A stretch of 8,617 bases of DNA from Nitriliruptoraceae bacterium (GCA_007131525.1 SLQK01000250.1:1-8617), one strand, 5' to 3'. Numbered from the stretch's first letter, positions 1 to 6,402 are shown. Notes: generated by a model not told the origin, from the sequence alone. Made by a program: numbers and translations.

Positions 1-1930
1 CCGGGATGTCCACCCGGTAGATCGCCTCGGTGGCCGCTTCGACCGCATCCAGGTTCCGCTTGACGACCTTGTCGCCGAAGTCGCCGTAGCTCTTGCGCAC
101 GGCGTCGCGGATGGCCTCCAGGGCCTCGTCGGGGGGCAGCACCCCGCTGACCAGGAAGAACCCGGTCTGCATCACGGTGTTGATGCGACCGCCCAACCCG
201 ACGGCCCGGGCGATGCCGTGGCCGTCCATGACGTGGAGCTCGAGCTCGCGGTCGATGATCGTCTGCTGGACATCGCGCGGGAGCCGGTCCCAGACCTGGT
301 CAGGCGGGAAGGGCGAGTTCAGCAGCAGGATGCCGCCGTGCTTGGCCTCCCGCAGCACCTCGAGCTTCTCCAGCAGCCCGAACTGGTGGACGCCGATGAA
401 GTCGGCCTGTTCCACCAGGTAGGTCGACGAGATCGGCTCCTCGGACACGCGCAGGTGGGACGCGGTGACCGCTCCCGACTTCTTCGAGTCGTAGACGAAG
501 TAGGCCTGGCTGTACCGCCCGAGGCCCTCCGCCAGGATCTTGGTGGTGTTCTTGGCCGCCCCGACGGTGCCGTCGGCGCCGAGCCCGTGGAAGATCGCCG
601 CCAGGTCCCCCTCCAACCGCGGGAGCTGGAAGGACCGGTCGACGTCCAGCGACAGGTGGGTCACATCGTCGACGATGCCGACGGTGAAGCGGCGCTTGGG
701 TTCGTCCTTGGCCAGCTCGTCGAACACCGCCTTCACGCTGGCCGGGGTGAACTCCTTGCTCGACAGCCCGTACCGGCCACCGATCACGTCGGGGAGGTCA
801 TCCCGCGCGCCCGTGGTCACCTGCTCCGCGAGCACGGTGACCACGTCCTGCAGGAGCGGCTCAGCGGTGGCACCCGGTTCCTTCGTGCGGTCGAGCACAG
901 CGATGCGTGTGGCGGTGTCGGGGAGGGCGTCGACGAACGCCTCGACGGGGAAGGGCCGGAACAGCCGCACGACCAGCGCTCCCACCTTCTCACCCTGGCC
1001 GACGAGGTGATCGATCAGCTCGCGGACCGGTCCCACCCCGGACCCCATCAGCACGACGACCCGTTCGGCGTCGGGAGCACCGAGGTACTCCACGAGCTGG
1101 TAGCGGCGTCCGGTGCGCTCCGCCAGGGTGTCCATCACGGACTGGACCGCGGCGGGCACCGCGTCCACGAAGCGGTTGCCGGCCTCGCGGGCCTGGAAGA
1201 ACACGTCGGGGTTCTGGGCCGACCCGCGCAGCGACGGTCGGTCGGGATCCAGGGAGCGCTGACGGTGCAGGAGCAGGTCCTCCTCCACGATCAGCGACCG
1301 CAGGTCGTCATCGCTCAGCAGCTCGACCCGGTTCACCTCGTGCGAGGTCCGGAACCCGTCGAAGAAGTGCAGCACCGGCAGGCGGGTCGACAGCGTCGCC
1401 GCGTGGGCGACGGCCGCCATGTCGTGGGCCTCCTGGGGCGAGTTGGAGGCCAGCATGGTCCATCCCGTGGACCGGGCGGCCATGACATCGGAGTGGTCAC
1501 CGAAGATCGACAGCGCGTGGGTGGCCACGGTGCGCGCGGCGACGTGGATGACCGCCGGGGTCAGCTCGCCGGCGATCTTGAACATGTTCGGCAGCATCAG
1601 CAGCAGACCCTGGGAGGACGTGAAGGTCGTCCCCAGCGAGCCGGCCTGGATGGCGCCGTGCAGGGCTCCGGCCGCACCACCCTCCGACTGCATCTCGACC
1701 ACCGTCGGCACGGCGCCCCACAGGTTGGGCCTGCCGGCCGACGCCCAGGCATCCGAGAACTCGCCCATCGGCGAGGACGGTGTGATCGGGTAGATCGCCA
1801 CGGTCTCGGAACAGCGGTAGGCGACCTGTGCCGTCGCCTCGTTCCCCTCGAGCGTCGCGAACTCCGGTCGATGCTCCTCATCGGGCCCGGCCGGCTCTCG
1901 GCTTGCGGTTGACACGGACGTGGCTGACAT
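1..1930 (-). CDS. nifJ: Pyruvate:ferredoxin (flavodoxin) oxidoreductase, N-terminal 643 residues (3' end outside window)
   Basis: The product decarboxylates pyruvate to acetyl-CoA and passes electrons to ferredoxin or flavodoxin, using thiamine diphosphate and Fe-S clusters in the cytoplasm. The minus frame is open from an ATG at 1930 to the window edge. Family signatures, in order, are YPITPSSPMGE (residues 47-57), QSEGGAAGA (81-89, with E83), AARTVATHALSIFGDH (131-146, with R133), FFDGFRTSHE (189-198), VLDRTKEPGA (345-354) and FHGLGADGTVG (447-457, start of the EKR/gamma domain). T50, E83 and R133 correspond to the catalytic Thr, Glu and Arg known from Desulfovibrio PFOR. The fragment ends at residues like RNLDAVEAATEAIYRVDIP. 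It therefore covers the pyrimidine-binding, transketolase-C-like and EKR domains; the ferredoxin-like and TPP-binding domains of this roughly 1,170-residue family would lie to the left. About 20 extra polar residues precede the usual start of the family. The start is supported by a Shine-Dalgarno sequence. The gene probably has its own promoter. Confidence 0.95.
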   Translation of the reverse strand, partial: MSATSVSTASREPAGPDEEHRPEFATLEGNEATAQVAYRCSETVAIYPITPSSPMGEFSDAWASAGRPNLWGAVPTVVEMQSEGGAAGALHGAIQAGSLGTTFTSSQGLLLMLPNMFKIAGELTPAVIHVAARTVATHALSIFGDHSDVMAARSTGWTMLASNSPQEAHDMAAVAHAATLSTRLPVLHFFDGFRTSHEVNRVELLSDDDLRSLIVEEDLLLHRQRSLDPDRPSLRGSAQNPDVFFQAREAGNRFVDAVPAAVQSVMDTLAERTGRRYQLVEYLGAPDAERVVVLMGSGVGPVRELIDHLVGQGEKVGALVVRLFRPFPVEAFVDALPDTATRIAVLDRTKEPGATAEPLLQDVVTVLAEQVTTGARDDLPDVIGGRYGLSSKEFTPASVKAVFDELAKDEPKRRFTVGIVDDVTHLSLDVDRSFQLPRLEGDLAAIFHGLGADGTVGAAKNTTKILAEGLGRYSQAYFVYDSKKSGAVTASHLRVSEEPISSTYLVEQADFIGVHQFGLLEKLEVLREAKHGGILLLNSPFPPDQVWDRLPRDVQQTIIDRELELHVMDGHGIARAVGLGGRINTVMQTGFFLVSGVLPPDEALEAIRDAVRKSYGDFGDKVVKRNLDAVEAATEAIYRVDIP

Positions 1931-1933
1931 CGG

Positions 1934-1941
1934 TCACCTCT
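1934..1941 (-). promoter_or_regulatory. Ribosome binding site of nifJ
   Basis: On the minus strand AGAGGTGA lies three bases upstream of the ATG at 1930, with its AGG core about 6-7 bases away. It is one of the clearest Shine-Dalgarno sequences in the window. It fixes the ATG as the nifJ start, even though this leaves an N-terminal extension of about 20 residues relative to typical family members. Confidence 0.65.
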
Positions 1942-1983
1942 CTGGCAGACGCGCGGCGCGGGCGCGCACGGACCTCGAGGCTG

Positions 1984-1989
1984 ACCCTA
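1984..1989 (-). promoter_or_regulatory. Possible -10 element of a nifJ promoter
   Basis: The minus strand reads TAGGGT here, matching the TAnnnT form common in actinobacterial -10 elements. It lies about 53 bases upstream of the nifJ ATG, inside the 133-bp gap after the CBS gene. No convincing -35 hexamer is visible 16-18 bases upstream, so the call rests on one weak element plus the expectation that a separate gene after an apparent operon end needs a promoter. Confidence 0.22.
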
Positions 1990-2019
1990 GAGTTGGAGCC
2001 GACCCCCTTGTGCTGTCGC

Positions 2020-2041
2020 AGGTCCCCGATCGTTGGGACCT
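2020..2041 (-). terminator. Perfect 7-bp inverted repeat between the CBS gene and nifJ (terminator or operator)
   Basis: AGGTCCC (2020-2026) and GGGACCT (2035-2041) are exact inverted copies around an 8-base spacer that itself contains CGATCG. The repeat begins 22 bases downstream of the CBS gene stop and lies upstream of the candidate nifJ -10. As RNA it would form a GC-rich hairpin, but no U-run follows, so it is not a classical intrinsic terminator; U-poor hairpins of this kind are often proposed as terminators in high-GC actinobacteria. Its size (22 bp) and position also fit a dimeric regulator site for nifJ. The two readings cannot be separated from sequence alone. Confidence 0.4.
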
Positions 2042-2063
2042 CGTGCCCCATCGTCGGGCGACG

Positions 2064-3383
2064 TCAGCTGTCGCGCCGCAGCTGCTCGGTCGATCCGGTG
2101 CCGACGGCGCCGTCGTCGGTCGGGTCGACCTCGACGACGACCTTGGCCACGCGCCGGCCCTGCAGCAGCTCCACCTCGATGACCGTGCGCTCGAGCTCGA
2201 TGCGCTCGCCCGGCCGTGGCACCCGACCGAGCGTGCCGAACACGAGCCCGCCCACGGTGTCCCAGCCCTCCTCCGGCAGCTGGGTCTCAAGCAGCTCGTT
2301 GAGGTCGTCGACCCCGAGCCGGGCGTCGATGCGGAACCGGCCGTCCTCGAGGGGCTCGACCAGGGGCTCCTCCTGGTCGTGCTCGTCGACGATCTCCCCG
2401 ACGATCTCCTCCAGCACGTCCTCGATCGTGACCAGCCCGACGAACTCGCCGTACTCGTCGACCACCACGGCGAGGTGGACCGCGTCGGCCTGTAGCTCCC
2501 GCAGGAGCTCGTCGCAGCGCTTGGTCTCGGGCACGAAGGTCGGTGGGCGGGTCAGGTCCTGCCAGCCGTGCAGCTCCGGCTGGGTGGCCAGCCGCCGCAG
2601 CAGGTCCTTGGCGTAGACCACGCCGACGATGCGGTCCGTCTCCTCCTTGGCGTGGACGGGGAGCCGCGAGTACCCGCCGTCGACCGCCACCCGGACCACC
2701 TCGCTGAGCGGTGCGCCCTCGGGCACGCTCACCACGTCGGGACGGGGAACCATCACCTCCCGTACCAGGGTCTCCCCCAGCTCGAAGATGGAGCGGATCA
2801 TCGCCCGCTCCCCCGGCTCCAGCTCGTCGGCGTCCTCCTCCACCTCGTCGTTCAGGGCCCTGAGTTCGTCATCGCCGGCGTGGGGGCCCGATACCTCGTG
2901 ACGCCGCGGGACGAGCGCCCGACCGAGGGCGACGAAGGCCGTGCTGACGGGGCCGAACACCGCGACCAGCGCGCGCCCCGGACGCGCGAGCAGCAGCCCG
3001 GCGGCGTCGAGGTGGCGGAGCACCACCGTGCGCGGCACCACCTCGGCCACCACCAGGCTGAGCAGGATCGTGGCGGCGGCGGCCGCGACCACCCACCACC
3101 ACGCCGAGGTGGTGCTCAGCACCAGCACGGTGACGAGCGTCGCCAGGGCGACCCGGGCGATGACGGTGGCGACCAGCAGGGCGTCCAGCGCCGCGGCCCG
3201 ACGCTCCGCCAGCCACAGCAGGGCCGTGGCGCGCGCGGGCTCGTCCTCGTGCTCCTCCACCAACCGGAGCGCCCGGACGACGTTCATGCGGCTGACCACG
3301 GTCTCGACGGCGGCCAGCACCGCCGTGGCGAGCAGCAGCAGGACGGCGACAGCGGCACCCACCAGCATCGGATCGACGGTCAC
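2064..3383 (-). CDS. HlyC/CorC (TlyC)-family membrane protein with DUF21 and paired CBS domains
   Basis: This 439-residue protein has the full architecture of the CorC/CNNM-like family, which is linked to divalent-cation (Mg2+) transport at the inner membrane. The N-terminal DUF21 region has hydrophobic segments at about 6-29, 66-90, 93-118 and 128-155, with the AEVVPRT element at 113-119. A CBS pair follows (about 207-335), opened by MVPRPDVVSV and closed by VVVDEYGEFVGLVTIEDVLE; the family usually has DEYGG where this one has DEYGE. A C-terminal CorC_HlyC domain (about 348-420) contains DTVGGLVFGTLGRVPRPGE. The start is the GTG at 3383, which overlaps the ybeY stop in a GTGA arrangement and has AGGTGG seven bases upstream. 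Longer in-frame extensions would run through ybeY and look non-native. It equates to E. coli ybeX/corC and to the CBS protein next to ybeY in mycobacteria. The ion specificity is not shown by the sequence. Confidence 0.93.
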   Translation of the reverse strand: MTVDPMLVGAAVAVLLLLATAVLAAVETVVSRMNVVRALRLVEEHEDEPARATALLWLAERRAAALDALLVATVIARVALATLVTVLVLSTTSAWWWVVAAAAATILLSLVVAEVVPRTVVLRHLDAAGLLLARPGRALVAVFGPVSTAFVALGRALVPRRHEVSGPHAGDDELRALNDEVEEDADELEPGERAMIRSIFELGETLVREVMVPRPDVVSVPEGAPLSEVVRVAVDGGYSRLPVHAKEETDRIVGVVYAKDLLRRLATQPELHGWQDLTRPPTFVPETKRCDELLRELQADAVHLAVVVDEYGEFVGLVTIEDVLEEIVGEIVDEHDQEEPLVEPLEDGRFRIDARLGVDDLNELLETQLPEEGWDTVGGLVFGTLGRVPRPGERIELERTVIEVELLQGRRVAKVVVEVDPTDDGAVGTGSTEQLRRDS

Positions 3384-3832
3384 GGTCCGGCCACCTGCTC
3401 GGCGTGCCCGGCCAGCAACCGGTCCGTGAGCGCGAACATCGCACGCTCCTCCTCGGAGGTCGCGTGGTCCATCCCGAGCAGGTGCAGCAGGCCGTGGACG
3501 GTCAGCAGGCGGAGCTCCTCGTGGGTCGTGCGGTCGAACCGAGGTGCCTGCTCGGCGGCGACCGACGGGCACAGCACGACGTCGCCGAGGACCGAGGGGA
3601 CGTCGGGCGGGCTCTCACCGGGCTCGTCGATGGGGAAGGCCAGGACGTCGGTCGGGCCCGTGTGCCCCATGTGGGTCGCGTTGAGCTCGGCGATCGTGTC
3701 GCGGTCGACCAGCAGCAACGCCACCTCCATCTCCGGCGGCACCCGCTGGGCAGCCAGCACGTAGCGGGCGAGGTCGAGGAGGTCCTCGGCATCGACCGCG
3801 TGGGACTGCTCGTCGGCGAGGTAGACGGCCAC
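3380..3832 (-). CDS. ybeY: Endoribonuclease YbeY (rRNA maturation / ribosome quality control factor)
   Basis: YbeY is a cytoplasmic metal-dependent endoribonuclease involved in 16S rRNA 3'-end maturation and 70S ribosome quality control. The protein is 150 residues, typical for the family. The zinc-site motif HGLLHLLGMDH (113-123) supplies the three histidines H113, H117 and H123. PTDVLAFPID (60-69) and VLGDVVLCPSVAAEQA (81-96) are the other family blocks. Where E. coli has a conserved Arg shortly before PTDVLSF, this protein reads NATHMGHTGPTDV with Met, like the actinobacterial form. The start is the GTG at 3832, only two bases after the phoH stop, with no strong Shine-Dalgarno sequence, which suggests translational coupling. 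The stop overlaps the start of the CBS gene by four bases. Together phoH, ybeY and the CBS gene form the conserved ybeZ-ybeY-ybeX module. Confidence 0.96.
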   Translation of the reverse strand: MAVYLADEQSHAVDAEDLLDLARYVLAAQRVPPEMEVALLLVDRDTIAELNATHMGHTGPTDVLAFPIDEPGESPPDVPSVLGDVVLCPSVAAEQAPRFDRTTHEELRLLTVHGLLHLLGMDHATSEEERAMFALTDRLLAGHAEQVAGP

Positions 3833-3834
3833 CC

Positions 3835-4929
3835 TCAGGTCCCGGAGGTGGCACGGTGCTCGGAGGTGGCCACCGCGGTGTCCTCGGGGGGCTGCTCCTG
3901 CGCCTGGTCGTAGGCCTCGTAGGCCTCGACGATGCGTTGCACGATGTGGTGTCGGACCACGTCACCGGAGCGCAACCGGGCGAACGCCACCCCCTCGATG
4001 CCGTCGAGGATCTCGCCGACCACGCGCAGTCCCGAGCGTGACCCGTTGGGCAGGTCGACCTGGCTGACGTCACCGGTGACGACGGCCTTGGAGTTGAAGC
4101 CGATGCGGGTCAGGAACATCTTCATCTGCTCGGGCGTGGTGTTCTGCGCCTCGTCGAGCACGATGAAGGCATCGTTGAGCGTCCGGCCGCGCATGTAGGC
4201 CAGCGGTGCGATCTCGATCGTGCCCCGGTCCACGTGGTTGACCAGCTCCTCGGCCTCCATCATGTCGTGGAGCGCGTCCCACAGCGGCTTGAGATAGGGG
4301 TCGATCTTCTCGTGCAGCGTGCCGGGCAGGAAACCCAGCCGCTCCCCCGCCTCGACCGCGGGCCGGGTGAGGATGAGCCGGTTGACCTGCTTGGCCCGCA
4401 GGGCCTGGACGGCGGCGCCCATGGCGAGGTAGGTCTTGCCGGTCCCGGCGGGACCGATCCCGAAGGTCACGGTGTTGGCGCGGATCGCGTCGAGGTAGCG
4501 CTTCTGGCCGAGCGTCTTCGCCCGGATCGTGCGACCGCGGTGGGTGATCAGCGTCTCGGAGAGGACCTCGGACGGGCGCTCGTCGGCGTCGTCACGGATC
4601 ATGCGGACGGTCTGGCGGACGACGCCCCGGTCGATCGCCTGGCCACGGTCGAGCAGCAGGACGAGCTCCTCGAACAGCCGCGCGACCCGACCGGTCTCGC
4701 TGGCGTCCTCGGAGCGGATCGAGATCTCGTTGCCACGGACGTGGATCACGGCGTGGAAGGCGTCCTCGATCGTGCGCAGGAGCTCGTCGCGGGTGCCGAG
4801 CAGCGACACCATGGCGTGCTCGCCGGGCACCAGGACCTTCACAGCGGTGACCTGATCGTCCTCGATGGCGCTGGAGCTGGCAGCGCTCGAGCTGTCGGAC
4901 GAGACGGGTCTGGCGGGGGTACTCGCCAC
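3835..4929 (-). CDS. phoH: PhoH-family P-loop ATPase (YbeZ-like)
   Basis: A PhoH/YbeZ ATPase, thought to act as an RNA-associated NTPase or helicase partner of YbeY. With the chosen GTG start it has 364 residues. The Walker A motif GPAGTGKT is at 159-166, RPAVEAGERLGFLPGT at 189-204, YMRGRTLNDAFIVLDEAQNT (Walker B, D259 E260) at 245-264, and TGDVSQVDLP at 285-294. DVVRHHIVQRIVEAY closes the core, followed by an acidic, probably unstructured tail. The small N-terminal domain has the usual VRGNEISI. The start is uncertain. GTG 4929 has GAGGAG 12 bases upstream and a Ser/Pro-rich leader of about 33 residues. GTG 5040 would add 37 poorly conserved residues. GTG 4842 would start just before the conserved VLVPG and give 335 residues. 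The gap to ybeY is two bases, so the two are co-transcribed. Confidence 0.93.
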   Translation of the reverse strand: MASTPARPVSSDSSSAASSSAIEDDQVTAVKVLVPGEHAMVSLLGTRDELLRTIEDAFHAVIHVRGNEISIRSEDASETGRVARLFEELVLLLDRGQAIDRGVVRQTVRMIRDDADERPSEVLSETLITHRGRTIRAKTLGQKRYLDAIRANTVTFGIGPAGTGKTYLAMGAAVQALRAKQVNRLILTRPAVEAGERLGFLPGTLHEKIDPYLKPLWDALHDMMEAEELVNHVDRGTIEIAPLAYMRGRTLNDAFIVLDEAQNTTPEQMKMFLTRIGFNSKAVVTGDVSQVDLPNGSRSGLRVVGEILDGIEGVAFARLRSGDVVRHHIVQRIVEAYEAYDQAQEQPPEDTAVATSEHRATSGT

Positions 4930-5051
4930 GGGTGGGGGTGGCTCCTCGGCGTGGGACTGCGTGCGGGCGCGGCCGCTGGCGTCCCTGGGCAGCGGGCTCG
5001 ACGTCCCGTGCGATCGCTGGACGCGCGAACCGCGGGTCACCAGGGTAGCCC

Positions 5052-5067
5052 CCGGGTCCTGCCCCGG
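5052..5067 (-). other. Weak GC hairpin just after bldD
   Basis: CCGGG (5052-5056) and CCCGG (5063-5067) are inverted around a 6-base loop, starting five bases past the bldD stop. The stem is only five pairs and has no U-run. It could attenuate read-through into phoH, but stems of this size arise by chance in DNA this GC-rich. If phoH starts at 4929 rather than 5040, the stretch from 4930 to 5071 is non-coding and this is the only structure I see in it. Confidence 0.2.
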
Positions 5068-5071
5068 CGCC

Positions 5072-5548
5072 TCAGCGCACCACGCCAACCGAGACCAGTC
5101 GGCTGCGCAGTTCCTCGGGTGAGGCGTCGAGGACCGCGGCCAGCAGCTCCAGATCGGCGTGGCGAACGGTGAGCACCCGACCGTTGTAGTCGCCGCGGCG
5201 CGCCTGGATGGCTTCGGCGTAGCGCCGGATGGCCGGCTCGAACTCCCGCTCGCGCTCGAGCGCCACCAGGTCGATGACCAGCTCGGGACCCCGGTCCGAC
5301 AGGCTGCTGAGCAGTCGGTCCTCGACCGGCAGGAGCTCGGAGACCGGGACGCGGTAGAACTCCGCGAGCCGGTGCAGGCGGGTGATCGACACCGACCGCT
5401 CACCCCGCTCGTACGCCCCGACGACCGACGCCTTGAGATCGCCTCGGCTCCTGGCCTCCACCTCGTGCAGTGACAGGCCCTGCTGCTGGCGGACACGCCG
5501 CAACCGGTCGCCGAGCAGTTCGGCGTACCCACGGTTCTCCGCGCTCAT
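5072..5548 (-). CDS. bldD: BldD-type transcriptional regulator with c-di-GMP binding signature
   Basis: This 158-residue protein closely resembles Streptomyces BldD (about 167 residues), the c-di-GMP-controlled master repressor of development. The N-terminal XRE-type helix-turn-helix (about 12-72) contains RLRRVRQQQGLSLHEVE, VVGAYERGERSVSITRLHRL and FYRVPVSELLP. The C-terminal domain contains the block ARRGDYNGRVLTVRHADLE. This preserves the BldD signature RxD-X8-RxxD as R118-G-D120 and R129-H-A-D132, the residues that in Streptomyces clamp a c-di-GMP tetramer and drive dimerisation. The protein lacks the short tail seen after SWGVLD in Streptomyces. The ATG at 5548 has GGGGA (minus strand, 5553-5557) four bases upstream; the open frame runs further back but without conserved sequence. 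It lies between rsmE and phoH and has its own 122-bp leader. Orthology to BldD is strong; the regulon here is unknown. Confidence 0.9.
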   Translation of the reverse strand: MSAENRGYAELLGDRLRRVRQQQGLSLHEVEARSRGDLKASVVGAYERGERSVSITRLHRLAEFYRVPVSELLPVEDRLLSSLSDRGPELVIDLVALEREREFEPAIRRYAEAIQARRGDYNGRVLTVRHADLELLAAVLDASPEELRSRLVSVGVVR

Positions 5549-5581
5549 CTGGTCCCCGCACAGGAAATCGCAGCCGTCGTG

Positions 5582-5601
5582 GTCGGGACCTAAGTCCCGG
5601 C
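5582..5601 (-). other. Inverted repeat in the bldD upstream region
   Basis: CGGGAC (5584-5589) and GTCCCG (5594-5599) are exact inverted copies around CTAA. The stem extends through one G-T wobble (5583/5600) to a G-C pair (5582/5601). It sits 34-53 bases upstream of the bldD ATG, just downstream of the candidate -10. It could be an operator, a 5'-leader hairpin, or the end of the rsmE transcript. It does not match the published BldD box (TNAC-N5-GTNA), so simple autoregulation through this repeat is not supported. Confidence 0.35.
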
Positions 5602-5604
5602 TCC

Positions 5605-5633
5605 ACGTTACCCGCACGACCCAGCGACAGGAA
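5605..5633 (-). promoter_or_regulatory. Candidate bldD promoter
   Basis: On the minus strand TTCCTG (5628-5633) and TAACGT (5605-5610) are separated by 17 bases. The -10 fits the actinobacterial TAnnnT form; the -35 matches TTGACA poorly. Transcription would start near 5598, giving a leader of about 50 bases that includes the inverted repeat. The 122-bp gap between rsmE and bldD (5549-5670), in a region where neighbours usually touch, supports a promoter here. The exact elements remain a guess. Confidence 0.28.
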
Positions 5634-5670
5634 GCAACCTCGCCCAACGCACCCGAACGGTCGCGACGTG

Positions 5671-6402
5671 TTACTGACCCCAGCGGCCGCTGCCCGCGGC
5701 GAGCACCGCCAGACCCGCCGCCCCGGCGTGCTCGGTCCTGAGCACCGCAGGACCGAGCCCCACGGCCAGCGCCCCGGCGGTGACCGCGTCGGCGACCTCC
5801 TCGTCGGTGAAGCCGCCCTCGGGTCCGACCGCGAGCACGAGCCGTTCGGCCTGCATCCAGGCCTCGGCGACCGTGGGCAGGCCCGGCGCCCCGGGATGCG
5901 CGATCAGGAGCACCTCGTCGTCGCGACCGAGACGCTCCAGCGGTAGCGGACCGACGACGGCCGGCCGACGGGGGCGTCGCGCCTGCTCGCAGGCCGAGCG
6001 GACGACCGCCTCCCACCGTGCGCGGACCCGGTCCAGCTTGGCGGCGTCGAGCCGGACCACCGAGCGGGCGGTCGTGAGCACGCGCAGCTCATCGACGCCG
6101 AGCTCGCAGGCCTGCCGCAGGACCTCGTCGAGCTTGCGACCCTTGGGCAGCGCCTGGGCGAGGATCAGGTGTGGCCGTTGGTCGGGACGCCGGCTGATGG
6201 GTCCGGCCAGCTCCACCGCTCCGCCGACCAGGACGGCCGGTGCGCTGACCCCGCGCCCGTCGGCGACCTCCACCGGCGCACCGGTCCCGAGCCGGAGCAC
6301 CGTGACCAGGTGGTGACGGTCGGCAGCCGTCAGGTCGATCCGCTGGCCGTCCACGGCCGCAGCCAGGTCGATATCGAGGTGGACGTAGGGGGTCAGGCTC
6401 AC
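5671..6402 (-). CDS. rsmE: 16S rRNA (uracil1498-N3)-methyltransferase RsmE
   Basis: RsmE methylates N3 of U1498 in helix 44 of 16S rRNA in the 30S subunit, using S-adenosylmethionine; it is a SPOUT-class (trefoil-knot) enzyme. The 243-residue length is normal. The N-terminal PUA-like part carries RHHLVTVLRLGTGAPVEVAD (29-48). The SPOUT part carries QALPKGRKLDEVLRQACELG (83-102), SACEQARRPRRP (136-147), GPEGGFTDEEV (193-203) and the knot segment LGPAVLRTEHAG (216-227). Many bacteria have LRTETA and other actinobacteria LRTSTAG, so TEHAG is a mild variant. The GTG at 6402 is chosen because the family N-terminus (LTPYVHLD) begins there. It lies 19 bases after the dnaJ stop and lacks a clear Shine-Dalgarno sequence. 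Longer in-frame starts run into dnaJ. It is expected to be co-transcribed with hrcA-dnaJ, as in other actinobacteria. Confidence 0.95.
   Translation of the reverse strand: MSLTPYVHLDIDLAAAVDGQRIDLTAADRHHLVTVLRLGTGAPVEVADGRGVSAPAVLVGGAVELAGPISRRPDQRPHLILAQALPKGRKLDEVLRQACELGVDELRVLTTARSVVRLDAAKLDRVRARWEAVVRSACEQARRPRRPAVVGPLPLERLGRDDEVLLIAHPGAPGLPTVAEAWMQAERLVLAVGPEGGFTDEEVADAVTAGALAVGLGPAVLRTEHAGAAGLAVLAAGSGRWGQ

Noticed and set aside
218..1912. 564-codon plus-strand open frame covering most of the nifJ region
   Set aside because: The opposite strand carries unmistakable NifJ motifs through the same bases. The plus frame gives a His/Arg/Val-rich product with no recognisable domain. Long antisense frames are expected in DNA this GC-rich.
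3384..3572. N-terminal extension of the CBS gene frame
   Set aside because: It would overlap ybeY by almost 200 bases with non-conserved Arg/Pro-rich sequence. The GTGA overlap start at 3383 has a Shine-Dalgarno sequence and leads directly into the first membrane segment.
2568..3764. 398-codon plus-strand open frame opposite the CBS and ybeY genes
   Set aside because: It is antisense to two well-supported genes, crosses their junction, and has a composition typical of a GC-driven shadow frame.
4234..5172. 312-codon plus-strand open frame opposite phoH and the bldD end
   Set aside because: It is antisense to PhoH, whose Walker motifs are intact; no family signature or ribosome binding site is seen for the plus frame.
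5605..5620. BldD autoregulatory box upstream of bldD
   Set aside because: Only a TTACCC half-site fits the published TNAC-N5-GTNA consensus; the matching GTNA half is absent at the right spacing.
5549..6016. N-terminal extension of the bldD frame upstream of 5548
   Set aside because: The open frame continues into the rsmE region, but the extension is Arg/Gly-rich and unlike BldD, and a Shine-Dalgarno sequence supports ATG 5548.
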